A DNA stretch of 64,000 nucleotides from Plumapathes pennacea (Eukaryota; Cnidaria; Anthozoa; Antipatharia; Myriopathidae), in assembly GCA_964036295.1 (NCBI GenBank), contig OZ038471.1, positions 9,380,184 to 9,444,183 of the forward strand, written 5' to 3'. Position 1 is the stretch's first letter. Each line of letters starts with the position of its first letter. Shown here piece after piece: positions 12,700-24,160 of the stretch. Both the position numbers and the translations under genes were made by a program. Under the pieces are notes generated by a model. That model saw only the letters and a list, made by a program, of their open reading frames with translations, made no database searches and was not told the DNA's origin.

Positions 12700-13119
12700 C
12701 TGTAACGGACCGAAATTTATAGATATAGGAGTAGAACCTCGATGAGAGCGATAATATTTACTGGACGAAACACTCGAGCTGGAACTCAAAACCTAACTGA
12801 CTAACACTAGTTCTGCGCTATATTTATACAACAGGGTTACTAAGTATAGACGGTGATTCATTAAAGGGAAGGACATCTCCACCTAATAGTTACGTAAATA
12901 AAATGAACTAGCAAACTAAATATAGAGTGTAACTGAATACGTCAGCAGGGCGCATTAGCGTGTTGACAGCTGCGGCGACAACGTCACGCAGCACCGTACA
13001 AACAAAGTTTGTACTAATTATATTACGCCAAAAGCATCAAGGCTGCCAGTTTTAAAATGGAATCAACAGTTAAGGTTTCAACGAAATGCTCACTTAGGCC
13101 AGTGAAATTTACTGCAAGC
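12700..13119. other. Interior of the TTAA element, no gene seen
   Basis: Upstream flank of the minus-strand gene and possibly its promoter. I see no convincing further exon, repeat or motif. The right inverted arm begins at about 13120. Confidence 0.4.
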
Positions 13120-13452
13120 GATTTATCACTTCATGCAGCAGTGTAATTTACCGCTCATCAAGGTCCTGGGTTCGTGTTCCGTCACGCATTCGGTGCATTC
13201 CGGTGTTGTGTTTACACTGGAGCGTTTTACCGAGGTAGCAGAGTGTACTTACTTAGGTCAACAAATTCAATGTTTATTTGACGGCAAATGAAACGAATAG
13301 TCATTTTGGGTGAGCTCAGGATTTTATCAATCAGATAAAACAATAATTGCTTGTGACGTCACAAGCTATAAAATGCAGCGATTTTTTTTTTTTTTTATTT
13401 TTCTGGGTTAGAGATCTGCATGCGATGATTGGTTGATATTATCATGTGATTT

Positions 13453-13857
13453 GTGATGACGTTGCGATCACGTGACTTGTCGAGCAAGCAGTTTCGCCAT
13501 TTTGAAGACAGCAAGATGTGGGAGGTGGACTTGTGTGTTGCTTGCCTTAGTTGGCTCTGTGGATTATTTTATGGACCGCTCATCTTACTTACAAACGCAT
13601 ACGCCAGCTGCGGTAGACCCATACTAAATTTCATTGAGCGGTTTTGGCTTGGGTCGGTCCGTTCAGCCTCAAAAGCCATATTGAAAGCCATGAAAGCAAA
13701 TGCAATGAACTTATCAATGAACTGCATAACTATGCACAACTGTACAGAAATGTACGAAGAATCTGGTATCCAGAACCTGGAGAACTTGAAGGAACAAGCT
13801 GAACGAAGGCGCGCGAGATACAAAGACGAGAACCTGTGTAAAGACGGCGATTCTTGA
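13453..13857 (+). CDS. Hypothetical 134-codon frame in the right arm
   Basis: This open frame lies in the 3-kb stretch of the right inverted arm (13360-16370) that the left arm lacks. It predicts a hydrophobic patch (LSWLCGLFYGPLILLTNAY) and a basic, coiled-coil-like C-terminus (NLKEQAERRRARYKDE). No family is recognised and no splice structure is clear. The neighbouring frames 13865-14277 and 14912-15286 are equally anonymous. It may be chance. Confidence 0.2.
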   Translation: MMTLRSRDLSSKQFRHFEDSKMWEVDLCVACLSWLCGLFYGPLILLTNAYASCGRPILNFIERFWLGSVRSASKAILKAMKANAMNLSMNCITMHNCTEMYEESGIQNLENLKEQAERRRARYKDENLCKDGDS

Positions 13858-15512
13858 CAAGCGCTTGATAGCGGATTATATGGAACTGTTTAGTATGAGG
13901 GTGAACTTGAAGGTACTTTGTATTCTTTTACTTTGTATTATTCTTGCTGATACAAGTAAAGCGTCAGAAAATCTGACTTTTGTTTGGAATCAAAATTTCA
14001 CTCTGCGTGCATTTATGTTGTTGTTGCGACATTTTGGCTCGGTGCCATGAAGGTCAAACAATCAGTGGAACAGATGGCGTTATTATTTGAAAATTGGGAA
14101 ATGGCTGAGGAAAAAGTGACCGTTGGTAGATCTTGCTTCGCTCAGTTTTATTGTATTCCCACAAATGTTTATGTGAAAGAAAACCGAAGTCCTCCAAGAC
14201 GAAGTCGTGAGCCAAGCCACGTACCATTGAATTACCTTTCACGCATTTTGAACAAGAGTAGAAAAGCAGGCGACTAATACAAGAATACATTTCAAAGAAT
14301 GTCCCAAAGTCGTCAAAAGTTCATGATTATACCCGAGCTTACGTACTTCACAATGCTAATGCGTTCCGTGAACGTGCATGTAAACAACATGGAAACAATA
14401 AAAAAGCCACAGATGGAAATGGAAAGAGAAAATTAGGATCACTAAACCATCGCTGCGAGAAAGCTAGAAGCTCAAAAAGAAGATTGCCAAAAGTAACCGA
14501 GGTGCTAAGATACGTTTGTATTTTAAAATGTGTTAAAACACAGGCATTGCAAGATCAGACGTATTCAGAGATCAAAATCACAGAACCAAGTACAATGGGT
14601 TTTCTCTGTCAAGGGATATAGAAAAAAATTCCGGTCCTTCAGTTGTTGATCCAAACAAAACGATCATCGCGGAAGCCATACTTTAAGAGCGATTTTGGCT
14701 TGCATTGTTTTTAAGCGTCGGAAGACTTGAAAATAGCCGTACACAAATGCTTGATGTGTTACCAGCGGGACCCCCGTAAAATACGAAGGGTTGTGTTTTG
14801 CAAATGCTCGATTAAAGATACCGCTTGAACCAATGTATCTGTGTTCTGAGCAATATTTGTGTGAAAGAACATCGAATAAGTAGTAGAAGACGTGTCGAAA
14901 CTTGATAGAACTTGAACTTTTTCCTGCGGGAAGAGCGTCTCCCTTTGTCGGAAACTCTGCGGCTTTGTGTAACGCGCGGCGTATACGAACAGTCGGCGTT
15001 TAACTTCGTTTTGCGTGCAGTAAAGGTTCTTTGTTTATTGTCTGAGGATATTGAATTACTAATAGGATTGAGGCAAATATCACGCGAGATTAAGATACAA
15101 GATCTGTCAATGAAATGTCACGAGCATAATATCATAGAACGGGGAATCACGAATCATCAGCTACTTAGCTTTCACTCACGCCGCTTTAACAAAAGCAGGA
15201 AAGACCGGCAGGCGATTACATCGAGAATATTTGTCACTGAATACCTCGAAGTCTTCAAGGTTGATATCCAACTATCCGAGCCGTAATTGTTCGCTCCACA
15301 AGCCCGTGATGCACGCCTTTGTTGTCACGGTATTCAAACGTCTGCAGCTTCCGATAGAGATTAATTTCGTATCGACCCAGAATTTTGCGTTAAAGCTTAA
15401 TGCATAGCAGTCTTGAACATATTAGTGATCAGACTTGTACATGTAGGATGCGTAACGTCTGAGATGGCTTTTTCATACGAAGTAATTTCATCATGGGAAG
15501 TGTCATGTTTTA

Positions 15513-15844
15513 GGCCCCGTCCACACTACGCCAGATAAATTTGAAAACGCAACTTTATTCTTACGGTTAGGAAAACGCTCTTCAAAGTGGATAAATTTGA
15601 AAACGACGGCTTTGCGTTTTGGTGTGGACGAAAAACATTTTGAAAACGGAACTTTTCGAAAATCCTGACTCACGTGGTCACGTCAAGTGGTTTCAAAGAT
15701 TGTCAGGGACGTTTGTAGAGCAATAACAATACATTTGGGCCCGGAAACATTTTATCCGTTTTCCAGTGTGGACGGAAAACATTCTTGCGTTTTCAGAGTG
15801 AAAGTTGCGTTTTCAAATTTATCCGGCGTAGTGTGGACGGGGCC
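15513..15844. mobile_element. MITE with TTA duplication
   Basis: Inverted ends read GGCCCCGTCCACACTACGCC; the right end is GGCGTAGTGTGGACGGGGCC. TTA flanks at 15510-15512 and 15845-15847. About 332 bp with no coding. The 3-bp TTA duplication suggests a PIF/Harbinger-type non-autonomous element. Confidence 0.85.
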
Positions 15845-17299
15845 TTAATGTGCTACAGCTACTTGAACATGATGCACACGCTGGGAAGATGAGATAAGGC
15901 TATTACGCTGTCTTACAGCTACTTAAGATGTCGGGTATTCCCCAGTCAATCCCATTACAAAATGACAACACAGTTCCTCCACAAAACATGTCAGCTTGAA
16001 AATTCACTCAACAAGGTTGCCAGGTTGTATAGAAAGCGTCACACAAGTACTGTCACGTGCATGGGAAAGCAATGAAAACTGGGTTGTTGCAAACGAAGAA
16101 TATTCCTACGGGGCCTTCGATAATTGTTTTCTCTCAATTATTATAATACACTTTTTCGTGAATATCTGTTTGACCGAAATTAGAAGAAAAGAGGGCAAGA
16201 AAAATAAAGGGAGCTCTTGGATCCGTCATTTGCAAAAACTGACTCGGCTATAATATCTTTTGCATATAAACGCACGACAAAAGTTCCTCTCCCGGGACCC
16301 CGCGTGTCTCTATTCATTGTACTAATGACGTCACAAGCGCACTGGCCACGGGCCTGTCTTGTTTTAAGAAGAAATACGACTCGCCCCGGGTTGTACTTGA
16401 CGCCAAATAATCGAAAGGCCAGGCCAAAGGACGCCGTGTGTCATACGGTGGGCCCTGACAAATCAGCAAGGTTACAAGCGCAATCTAGATATTACAAGAT
16501 GATGTCCAGGATTTATACGTAACGATAAGAAGCTTTGTAGACCGTTCACCGGTCTATGTGAGTGTGAGAATGGAAATTTGGGCATCATTCCTGTTTACAT
16601 CGAGGGATATAAAGACGGTTATTGCCGTCAGCTAGATTTAACTGCCATAAATATTATTCACATACAGTTTTAAGCCTCGAATTTACAAACTGTGTTTAAA
16701 GATCGGCTCTCGTAATGTTGTATTTGACTGAATTTGGTCCTTTTCTGTTTTTGGCGCCCGTCGCCGGTCACGTGGTTTAATCAGCTGTTGTCGCAATAAA
16801 ATAACAGATGCCAAAAATTTTATTGTTGATATTATAAGTTCAAGGACTGGTCTTAACCATGTTTTAATTTGTTTTGAAAAAGAAGGTTGCGCAAATATCT
16901 CCATTTGGATCGGAAGTTGAGCATTTTGCCTTATTGTGGAAACTTGCGTGACAGGGGTTCATACTGACAGCTCCTAATTGACAATTATTGCTCCAAGCAA
17001 CTTGAAACTACGGTTGTCAACTGACAGAGGAACACTATTTAAGCATATGAAATAACAATAAAATCTAGTGTATTCTGAGGGCAGACGGGGTGTCTAGTTC
17101 TTGTGGTTTTTTATTGCAATTTTTGTGATTTTTGGGTAAAAAAAAATGGGGGGTGGTCTATCTTCCAAAGGAAAAGTTGCAAAGCCCAACCACTTTGCCT
17201 CACTGAGTATTTAGTTGAACCTGTTAATTGTGCCAAATTTCATTGAAATCGGTGAGATGGCATGTATCACCACTGCCTGGTCCTATGGTGGACCCACTC

Positions 17300-18166
17300 T
17301 TAAATTTAAACTTTCTAGAAGTACTCTCGAAATACTCTACAAATTACTAGTTCGTTCCAACATGGAGTATGCAGACGTTGTCTGGGACGGCTGCACTTTG
17401 GGTGAACGTGACCTTTTAGAAAATCTCCAGTACGAGGCAGCACGGGTAGTTACAGGTGCCATGAAAGATACTCATAGAGAAAACGTTCTGAATGATGTCG
17501 CTTGGCAGAAGTTGCAACACCGACGTGTCATTCATAAATTAATATTGATTTACAAAATAATTAATAAGCTAACACCCAATTATCTTAATGATTTGTGTCC
17601 TTCTTATGTAAGTCAATTACAATCACCGTACAAGTAATGATCTAAATCTCCCTGCTCCTCGTACTGAGAGATTTAAAAATTCCTTTCTTTATTCAACTAT
17701 TTCATCTTGGAATTCCTTACCATTGTCAATTAGATCAAGTCCTTCGTTAGCTTCATTTAAAATGAAGTTGTTTCACTTAAGGTTATTTAGTATACCTACG
17801 CTAAATCAACTGGTTTATGTCGGTGACCGTTTTCCTGCTGTCCTACATACTAGGCTTCGTTTAGGTAATAGTACACTGAATCATGATCTTTTTCTAAAAA
17901 ACTGTGTTCCCTCTCCCGCTTGTAAGTGCGGTGCTCCAAGAGAAACTAGAAGCCACTTTCTTCTTTTCTGTCCCAGATTTGCTGCCCTCCGTACTGAACT
18001 GCTTACCTCTATTGCGCAGGTTGCCGGTCATGCTTGGGCTAATTCGACTTTATCGAACAAAGTTAACTGGCTCTTAAATGGTTTCCCAGGCTTAGATTAT
18101 GATTCAAATGCTTTTATTTTTAAATCAGTACAATCTTTCCTAATGCAAACCAAGCGTTTTTGCTAG
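17300..18166 (+). pseudogene. LINE ORF2 C-terminal region
   Basis: Post-polymerase part of ORF2 beginning LEILYKLLVRSNMEYADVVW. A stop at about 17635 breaks it into two frames. The second frame contains YVGDRFPAVLHTRLRLGNS and a Cys/His cluster (CKCGAPRETRSHFLLFCPRF), a typical zinc-knuckle-like tail of animal LINE ORF2. It would join the reverse transcriptase ending at 4146. Confidence 0.75.
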
Positions 18167-18423
18167 TCTTCATGTCTTACTTTAACTATTTGTCCCGTCC
18201 TCTAACAGGGTGTTAAATCATTTTCAATTATTAGTTGTTATCTTAACATTATCGCATGTAAATTAGCTTTCTATTTTGTCTTTATGTTTGCTTGTTTTGT
18301 TCAGCTCCTTAAAATAATAATTTTTGTATTAAATTTACGTAAACTCCCTAGATGAGCTGCATTCTGCAGCTCTTGGAGTTAATGTAAAGTTCCAAATATT
18401 GTTTAAATAAAAAATAAAAAAAT
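17300..18423 (+). mobile_element. CR1/jockey-like LINE, 3' part
   Basis: This continues the LINE interrupted at 4150: the ORF2 C-terminus (17300-18166), then an AT-rich 3' UTR ending in an A-rich tail (AAATAAAAAATAAAAAAATT, near 18400-18423). Direction and reading frame agree with the 5' part once the TTAA insertion is removed. Confidence 0.85.
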
Positions 18424-18545
18424 TAAGACAACAGAAACTAACTAGAAAACCAATTGAACGCTAGTCGTGACGACCGATACATTTCGACATTTATACAAGA
18501 GAACAGAAACAAAAACATTGTAAAAAAGACGAGAACGGACGTGAA

Positions 18546-19839
18546 CTAGAAATACGATAATCGCAGTTACCCCTCGCTCTGCCATTGATTGGACTTCTTT
18601 GGTACTGCTCAACAAGAGCAGCCTTTGTTTTACCAAAATGTTGACTCAATCTTTTCTTCGAAGTCAAGTGCTATTCGCAAAAGAAGGAGAAAAGGAATGG
18701 TGTGTGTTATACTTTTGCGTTGAAAAAAAAAAAGAGTCGATTGCGTGACGAAGTACGTATTTCCCACGGTCGGCACGTCAAATTAATTCATACAGTTGCC
18801 AAGCAACGTTCTCAAAATTTAATACTAAAATTTGAAGTTGGTCGACCGCCGTAGTACGGGAAAAAAGGAACACTGATTTTCCATTTTTGTATTCATAGGC
18901 AGTACAATTAAATAGGCTTCCTGTGCAATTTATTTTGCTCTGGACTCCATGCACCAGACTCAGGCATGCATATTCAGTGAGCTCGAATTGTTTTGTATGT
19001 GAACTCGCTCAAAACAGCATGATTTCTCCCAGAATCAAAGCAAAACTTGAACGGTTTAATTCAAATTATACACGGGCTTCAGACCTAGTCATACTTCACA
19101 CTGTGAACGATTCTCGCTGCAATCACCGCGGTCAGATTACAGCATTTGTTACAGTTAGTCTTGAAAGAAAAAACAAGACATCTGACTAAATAATTCAAGA
19201 CTCCAACTTCCGATTGCTCTGAGCGAATATGGTGTCGAAACTGGCGACAGAAGCGTATTAAAACAATACTTCGAGGGAAAATGATCAGCATACAGATTTT
19301 ATTACATTCTTGAAGTGATCGACTTACAAGATACGGAATAGAATATATTTGTCACGGTGATTGTTTGATTTCCACTGACTGACCTTTGTTGCTTGTCCTT
19401 TCTGAATAAGTATCTGATCAAAACGGCGTCTGAAGCTCCCGATTTGCTTTCAAGCGGAGTCGTTTCTTCAGCACGCTTCTGTTCATGATGCTTTCGGTCA
19501 TAACAGGATTGTCGTCTTTTGTTGAGACGGATTCCGCCTTGCCCGTGCTTGTTCCCTTCTCTTTTGAAGACGAGTTTCACGCGACTTTTGTGTTTCAAGT
19601 TTTTCAGTTTTCAAATGTTGCTTCGTTCAATCTTATTCAGAGTATCAATAGAACTACAGCGGGACACGTGATCGATCATTTGTCGTTGCTTAACACGGAT
19701 GGCCCTGGGGACGAGGTCGTACGCCAGACAAACAGACACACGAACAAACTAATTTCGAGATGGCGACCCGCTTGGAGTCTTCAAATAGGGCGATTTTGTG
19801 CATTAGCCTCGTGATTATTACCCTCGCTTCGCTCGGGGA
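18546..19839 (-). mobile_element. Helitron B, non-autonomous
   Basis: Minus-strand 5' end TCCCCGAGCGAAGCGAGGGT at 19839; 3' end CGATTATCGTATTTCTAG at 18546; inserted between A and T as expected for Helitrons. Only a scrap of the Rep N-terminus remains (19302-19598, minus: RKHHEQKRAEETTPLESK). It is closely related to Helitron C at 30132-31579. Confidence 0.8.
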
Positions 19840-20589
19840 TAATTTTTAGAAATGGGCTAAAACAGTGAACGAGAGAAGACCTACTGACAAAGTACCACCG
19901 AGTGAGCTGAACAATCACTCGCGCATTTTGTTGGTAAAATTTGTAAACAAAGCGGTGAAGAATTTGAAGCCGATACACTTACCTCATTTTTTCGGAGTTT
20001 TGACTGCTTTCTACGGGAACAGGGGAAACAGAACAAAACTGGATGAACGAAATACAGTTCTCGAAGGCCAATGAGGCTTTGGCAAGTAAAGGCCAGAGAC
20101 AAAACATTCAGAGCAACAGCAGATGTTGATGTCCTTGACATTGAGCAAGCACGTGACGGGAGAACAAGCTCCTGATTCTGCTGGCAGAAAAGTTCCATAA
20201 CCCTTGCCAACTTTCTCTAGCCACAAATAAGCAGCAAGCATGCTTTCGGGAGCAACGTTCAGCAACTGGTTCTTTCACTTTTGGCAGTGAAAGGAAACTT
20301 GAAGAGAACCTGAAGAAACGGTTCAGACGAGTAGTGACGAAGAACTTTAGACAATACCGTTTGGTGGCGATCGGACTATGCAGAACATTGTTAGACACTG
20401 TCAGTACAAATTTCGTGCACTCTTTCTGCTTGCGAAAACCAGTTTTTCAAGTTCGGATGTCAATTTTGTCCAATCACATTAAAGGCAGTACATTGGCTTC
20501 CGCGTGAATCGTCATCACTGACTGGCCTTCGAATGTTCATCACGACAAATGAATGCAAAAATATCACAAGAAGAATGGAAAACAGGCTA

Positions 20590-20700
20590 AAGAAACCAGT
20601 CATATAATAAATCCCGCGGCAGGGCTCGGAAAAATACGAGCAACTCGTAAAATACCGGCCCGTATTACGCGCTAGACCATCGAATAAGATGTATATATAC
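20590..20700 (+). repeat. Half copy of palindrome family G
   Basis: GGGCTCGGAAAAATACGAGC onward to GCTAGACCATCGAATAAGATGTA matches the right arm of the palindrome at 26128-26278. The left arm is missing. It is followed by a copy of the 110-bp 'TAGACATCTACAGTG' repeat (20700-20790). Confidence 0.6.
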
Positions 20701-20807
20701 ACTACAGATGTCTACTATACGTCTGAAGTTAAAAGTTTATAGAGTATATAGAGCGAAGTATCAAATGTCTATTCTGTCTAAAGCGTCTATAGTATTTAAG
20801 AGATATA

Positions 20808-20984
20808 TAACGCGTCACCGTGTAATATAGCCTCACCTAAACACGCGGGAAGTTTGGAGAACACGAGAGTAGCGTAAGGAAACCACGAGGCCGCCCAGTG
20901 GTTTCCGGTGCTACTCAAGTGTTCTCCCAACTTTCCAAGTGTTTAGATGAGATTATATTACACGGGAACGCGTTATATACTTCT
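20808..20984. repeat. Foldback element
   Basis: Imperfect palindrome with outer arms ACGCGTCACCGTGTAATATA and TATATTACACGGGAACGCGT-like sequence, and inner arms GGGAAGTTTGGAGAACACGA and its complement. The inner arms match the foldback at 27606-28318, so the two belong to one family. Confidence 0.7.
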
Positions 20985-21110
20985 TTTTTTAAAATAATTA
21001 GTCAAGTAAAATACATCACGTACCGCGTCAGCGTGTAATATGCTCTCATATTACACGGTTATTTAGCCAATCAGAACGCGCGTAGTATCATAATTATTAT
21101 ATAAATACAT

Positions 21111-22240
21111 TTATAACATAGTCACGATATAAGCCGCGCGCTGATTGGTCGAAAACCGTGGTTTGCCAGAGTATAAACCACACTTACCCGTGGTTTATAA
21201 GTTATAAACCACGCTTACGTCATCCTCTGGCAAAAAAGAGAAAATAATGCGAGAATGGAGTCACCAATGCCCAACTTCGAGATAAAATTTGGCTTTAAGT
21301 GAAGGCACCGGCTAGTACGGTTCACCTTGAATCGGTAAAGAACGTGACCTCATCAAAAAGCACTTCAACAGTTTGGAGAGGGAAAATCTATGTCGAAGAA
21401 CGGCAAGTTTCTTGTCAGCGTCGTGGAAAGCGACTCGGTTTAAGCACTGTCCCTAAGTACAGCATATTTGGGAATCACAATTACATCAGTGGGTTGTTTG
21501 AATGAAGTTCAATGCTTCAACAAGGAAGGAGAGAGCAAATCGTTCAGTTGAAGAAGATCAGCCGTGAGCAATCACTGAACACAAACGGCGAAGACAGACG
21601 AACAGACGTGTTTGTAGTGATGCACGAGAAAGAATTTCCGACGATGTGACTGAAAAAAATGATTGAAGAATTTTCGGACGGACTTCAAATGATTGTACTA
21701 CGAGGTAGAGTCAAGAAATCGGTAAGTTTTCATTCACACAATTTTCGAGTCGGCCGTTGGAGCATTTGTTGATTCCCTTCAAATTTGCATTTTATGCACT
21801 AGCCGACTGTATGATTTCATGTACTTGTAGTCCAAAGTTCTACAGGAAATATAGTTCTTTACTGTGAGATGTTGTCTAATTTTATAGAACAAACGGCCTG
21901 GTTGAAAAATTGAAGCGAAACTGTACTGACTTGGCAATTCGGACCGCCGAGCCGTTTAGGAGAATCTATTTTTTCATCGCTGTTAGCATTCCAACATTTT
22001 TGATGAATAAAGACAGTTTTATTGTGAAAGTTTTGAAGTTCTATGTTATAAAACAAATAAACCAGCTTCAAGCGTGCTCCGTTCAGAAATAAAGCACTTA
22101 GCAAGTGCCGAGAGCACTCAAGAAGTGGGGAAAAACGCTCGCCTTCGGCTCGCGTTTCTCCCTACACTTCTTTCGTGCTCTCGTCACTTGCTGCGTGCTT
22201 TATTTCTGAACGGAGCACGCTTGAAGCTGGTTTATTTGTT
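21111..22240 (+). mobile_element. Hairpin-ended element, family F2, copy 1
   Basis: It begins TTATAACATAGTCACGATAT and has the inverted end CTATGTTATAA at 22041-22051, followed at once by a palindrome of about 190 bp (22052-22240; arms AACAAATAAACCAGCTTCAA and complement). Copy 2 at 24007-25022 has the same order, so the one-sided hairpin is part of the element. There is a GATTGGTC subterminal motif. A splice-donor-like module lies near 21710-21730 (AGAAATCG followed by GTAAGTTTTC). No gene is seen. Confidence 0.75.
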
Positions 22241-22244
22241 AAAT

Positions 22245-23322
22245 ACACTATAGATGTCTACTATACGTCTAAAGTCAAAAGTGTATAGAGGTTATACAAC
22301 ACTAAGCTACCTGAGCTACAGGATTCAGTGTTTGTTCCATCTATTTCGCGGAAATCTGGTAGTGATGGGTGGTACTTGCACTTGGGGTTTTCTGGAGGCA
22401 TACATACTTCTTCCGTGTGCTTTGATACGTAAAAAATATTAACTAAAAACTTCACATGTTTTAAGAGCAAATTTGCTCCTCCACTACCATTCTTGGCCTG
22501 ATTATTAAGAAATAGAACAAGCCCACAAGTCGTTCAAATTCTTCTGAAGTTGTTTCATGATTAAGATGGGAAACAGAACTTTGAGGGCTTCTGATCCTTG
22601 CCTCCGGTTACTGGCGAGTTAGGACAACACTAGATTTCTGGAAGGTTGCGCCGCAAGTTCACTTTTCCTTTTGCCAAAGCACACTTTGCCCTTTTGAGAT
22701 ACTCGTTCCCATCAATTTTCACATAACCTTCCGCACATCCTGGTGTCTTGCACTGGTGCTGCACCCATTTATTTGAAGAGATGGAAATGTTTTCCCATAA
22801 CGCCTTAAACAGAAGTTCGGTGTTAATGTGCTTGCTACTTTCCGTGTACTGAAAGTCAGTCTCAGTTGTCTTCAATATACCGCGTTTTTGGTAATAGTTT
22901 ACAATTTCCCACAGAAACCAAGCATCGCTAACTCGATCTTCATTCAGGCGCCATCCACTTTCCTTTGTTTGAGCAAATTCTTTTAGTTCCGATAGCCTCT
23001 GTTTGTCACTGTTTGCAAAGTTTAGGTTATAAACCTTAGCACGCGACTGAAATGTGGGACCACTTACCCAAATATTGTTTGTAAGGTCTTTCAGGAGCTG
23101 CTTATCGAACACTGTTTTTGACGTTACGCTGAAAAAGCGGGTTCATTCATCTGTTGAATCATAGTAAAGCCGCTTGTTTCCAACTGTTTTATAACTTGGA
23201 AAGAACGTTGCCCCACAGCTATAACACCGACCATGAAGTAGATATCCGATATTTTGCCAGATTCTTGCTGTATACACTTTGTACACTTTTGACTTTAGAC
23301 GTATTAGTAGACATCTATAGTG
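22245..23322 (-). mobile_element. Element carrying a KDZ-like gene fragment
   Basis: Inverted ends read CACTATAGATGTCTACTATA (left, from about 22247) and TACACTTTTGACTTTAGACG ... AGTAGACATCTATAGTG (right, ending about 23322). Between them lies a minus-strand coding fragment (22630-23260). No clear target duplication is seen, partly because the right end runs into further copies of the same repeat (to 23550). These ends may be true termini or simply inverted copies of that 110-bp repeat. Confidence 0.45.
22630..23260 (-). pseudogene. KDZ-type transposase N-terminal fragment
   Basis: The open frame 23112-22630 continues upstream in the same frame through one TGA (23143-23145) into a Cys-containing stretch (GRCYSCGATFFPSYKTVG). 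The C-terminal part has [20 protein letters not shown] and CALAKGKV. Paired Cys motifs before an '(I/V)DGN' element are typical of the CxC region of Kyakuja-Dileera-Zisupton transposases. I see no catalytic core downstream, so this is a remnant. Family assignment rests on recalled motif pattern only. Confidence 0.45.
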
Positions 23323-23550
23323 TATAGACACTTTAGACAGAATAGACATCGGATACTTCGCCAGATTTAGCCTCTATACACTATATACACTTTTGACGTA
23401 TAGTAGACATCTACAGTGTATATGTTTACGCTATAGACACTTTAGACAGGATAGATATCGGATACTTCGCTAGATTCTTGCTCTACACACTTTATACACT
23501 TTTGACTTTAGACGTATAGTAGACATCCACCGTGTATATGTTTTTATGAC
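23236..23550. repeat. Tandem repeat of about 110 bp
   Basis: Three imperfect copies of CGGATACTTCGCCAGATTCT ... TTGACTTTAGACGTATAGTA. Solitary copies or pieces lie at about 20700-20790, 22247-22292 (inverted) and 25023-25110. The sequence seems tied to the borders of neighbouring elements. Confidence 0.7.
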
Positions 23551-23599
23551 CCATCAAATATTTCCTCCTGCGGGTGATTGGTAGAATCGTGACACGTGA

Positions 23600-24006
23600 C
23601 CGAATAACTCTCAGCGAATAACCCCCGCATGGCGAACTAACGCTGTTTATTGACAATATCCGAATACAGTTTTATACATTTAATCACATAAATCATTACA
23701 AGACGACTACTGAGGAGGACATCAATTTATTGGTCGAAAAAGCAGTTCCAGAAAGCACTAAAAAGCTTCACAGTTCCCGCGCTGTTATTTTCGCTGCGAG
23801 AGGAAATATTTGAAGGATAATAAAGACAATAAACTACTTTTGGCTTCGGAAATATGCACAAATAATTGTCCTTGGACATTATCTGTTCCGAGAAGCGAAC
23901 AGTTGCCCGAGAGCGAAGCTCGAGGGCAACTGTGAGCTTCGAGGAACAGATAATATCCTCGGACAATTATCCGTGCATATTTCCTCGCCAAAAGTAGTTT
24001 ATTGTT
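23600..24006 (+). mobile_element. Hairpin-ended element, family F3, copy 1
   Basis: A unique left part (from about GTGACCGAATAACTCTCAGC) is followed by a palindrome at about 23825-24006 with arms AATAAACTACTTTTGGCTTC and complement. Copy 2 at about 52430-52783 shows the same order. No coding. Confidence 0.7.
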
Positions 24007-24126
24007 TATATAACATAGTCACGATACAAGCCGCGCGCTGATTGGTCGAAAACCGTGATTTGCCAGAGTATAAACCACGCTGACCCATAGTTTATAAGTT
24101 ATAAACCACGCTTACGTCATCCTCTG

Positions 24127-24160
<34 letters not shown>

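Larger units (their letters stand above)
6884..12700 (-). pseudogene. Cys-rich / zinc-finger gene of the TTAA element, split by Helitron
   Basis: Three exons join in frame. Exon A, about 12700-12286, contains RAELGLMW and CAHPLHGNRKGK, with a frameshift near 12535; its donor is GAG|GTAGGA. Exon B spans 12154-12006 (TCKTCRNDHLAAV; donor GAG|GTATGT). Exon C starts at 11117 after TTTTTTGTCAG, runs to 10769, is interrupted by a Helitron, and resumes at 7416 to a stop at 6884. Its two pieces total 882 nt, a whole number of codons. A degenerate C2H2-like finger (EGCTKTC, then FSSLQKYLDVGKH) straddles an in-frame TAA at 10815-10817. Further on come KTYRRAVRFSEKV and ISRYFSRLSVL. I recall similar proteins as uncharacterised in cnidarians. 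Whether this is the transposase is unknown. Confidence 0.65.
4151..17299. mobile_element. 13.1-kb TTAA-flanked long-TIR DNA transposon
   Basis: Both ends read GAGTGGGTCCAC inward, and TTAA flanks at 4147-4150 and 17300-17303 form a target-site duplication. Removing the insert restores the LINE sequence AAGGTCTTAAATTTAAAC and its protein. The inverted arms are long: 4151-4841 pairs with about 16606-17299, then 6165-6400 pairs with about 16370-16605, and 6400-6585 pairs with about 13120-13360. The right arm holds about 3 kb (13360-16370) missing from the left. TTAA duplications are typical of piggyBac and Kolobok superfamilies; the ends do not let me choose. Cargo: one minus-strand gene at 6884-12700, a Helitron and a hairpin-ended element. 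Confidence 0.88.

Noticed and set aside
16683-16904. 73-codon minus-strand frame
   Set aside because: Lies in the inverted arm of the TTAA element, and the corresponding part of the other arm (4546-4766) does not support it as an independent gene.
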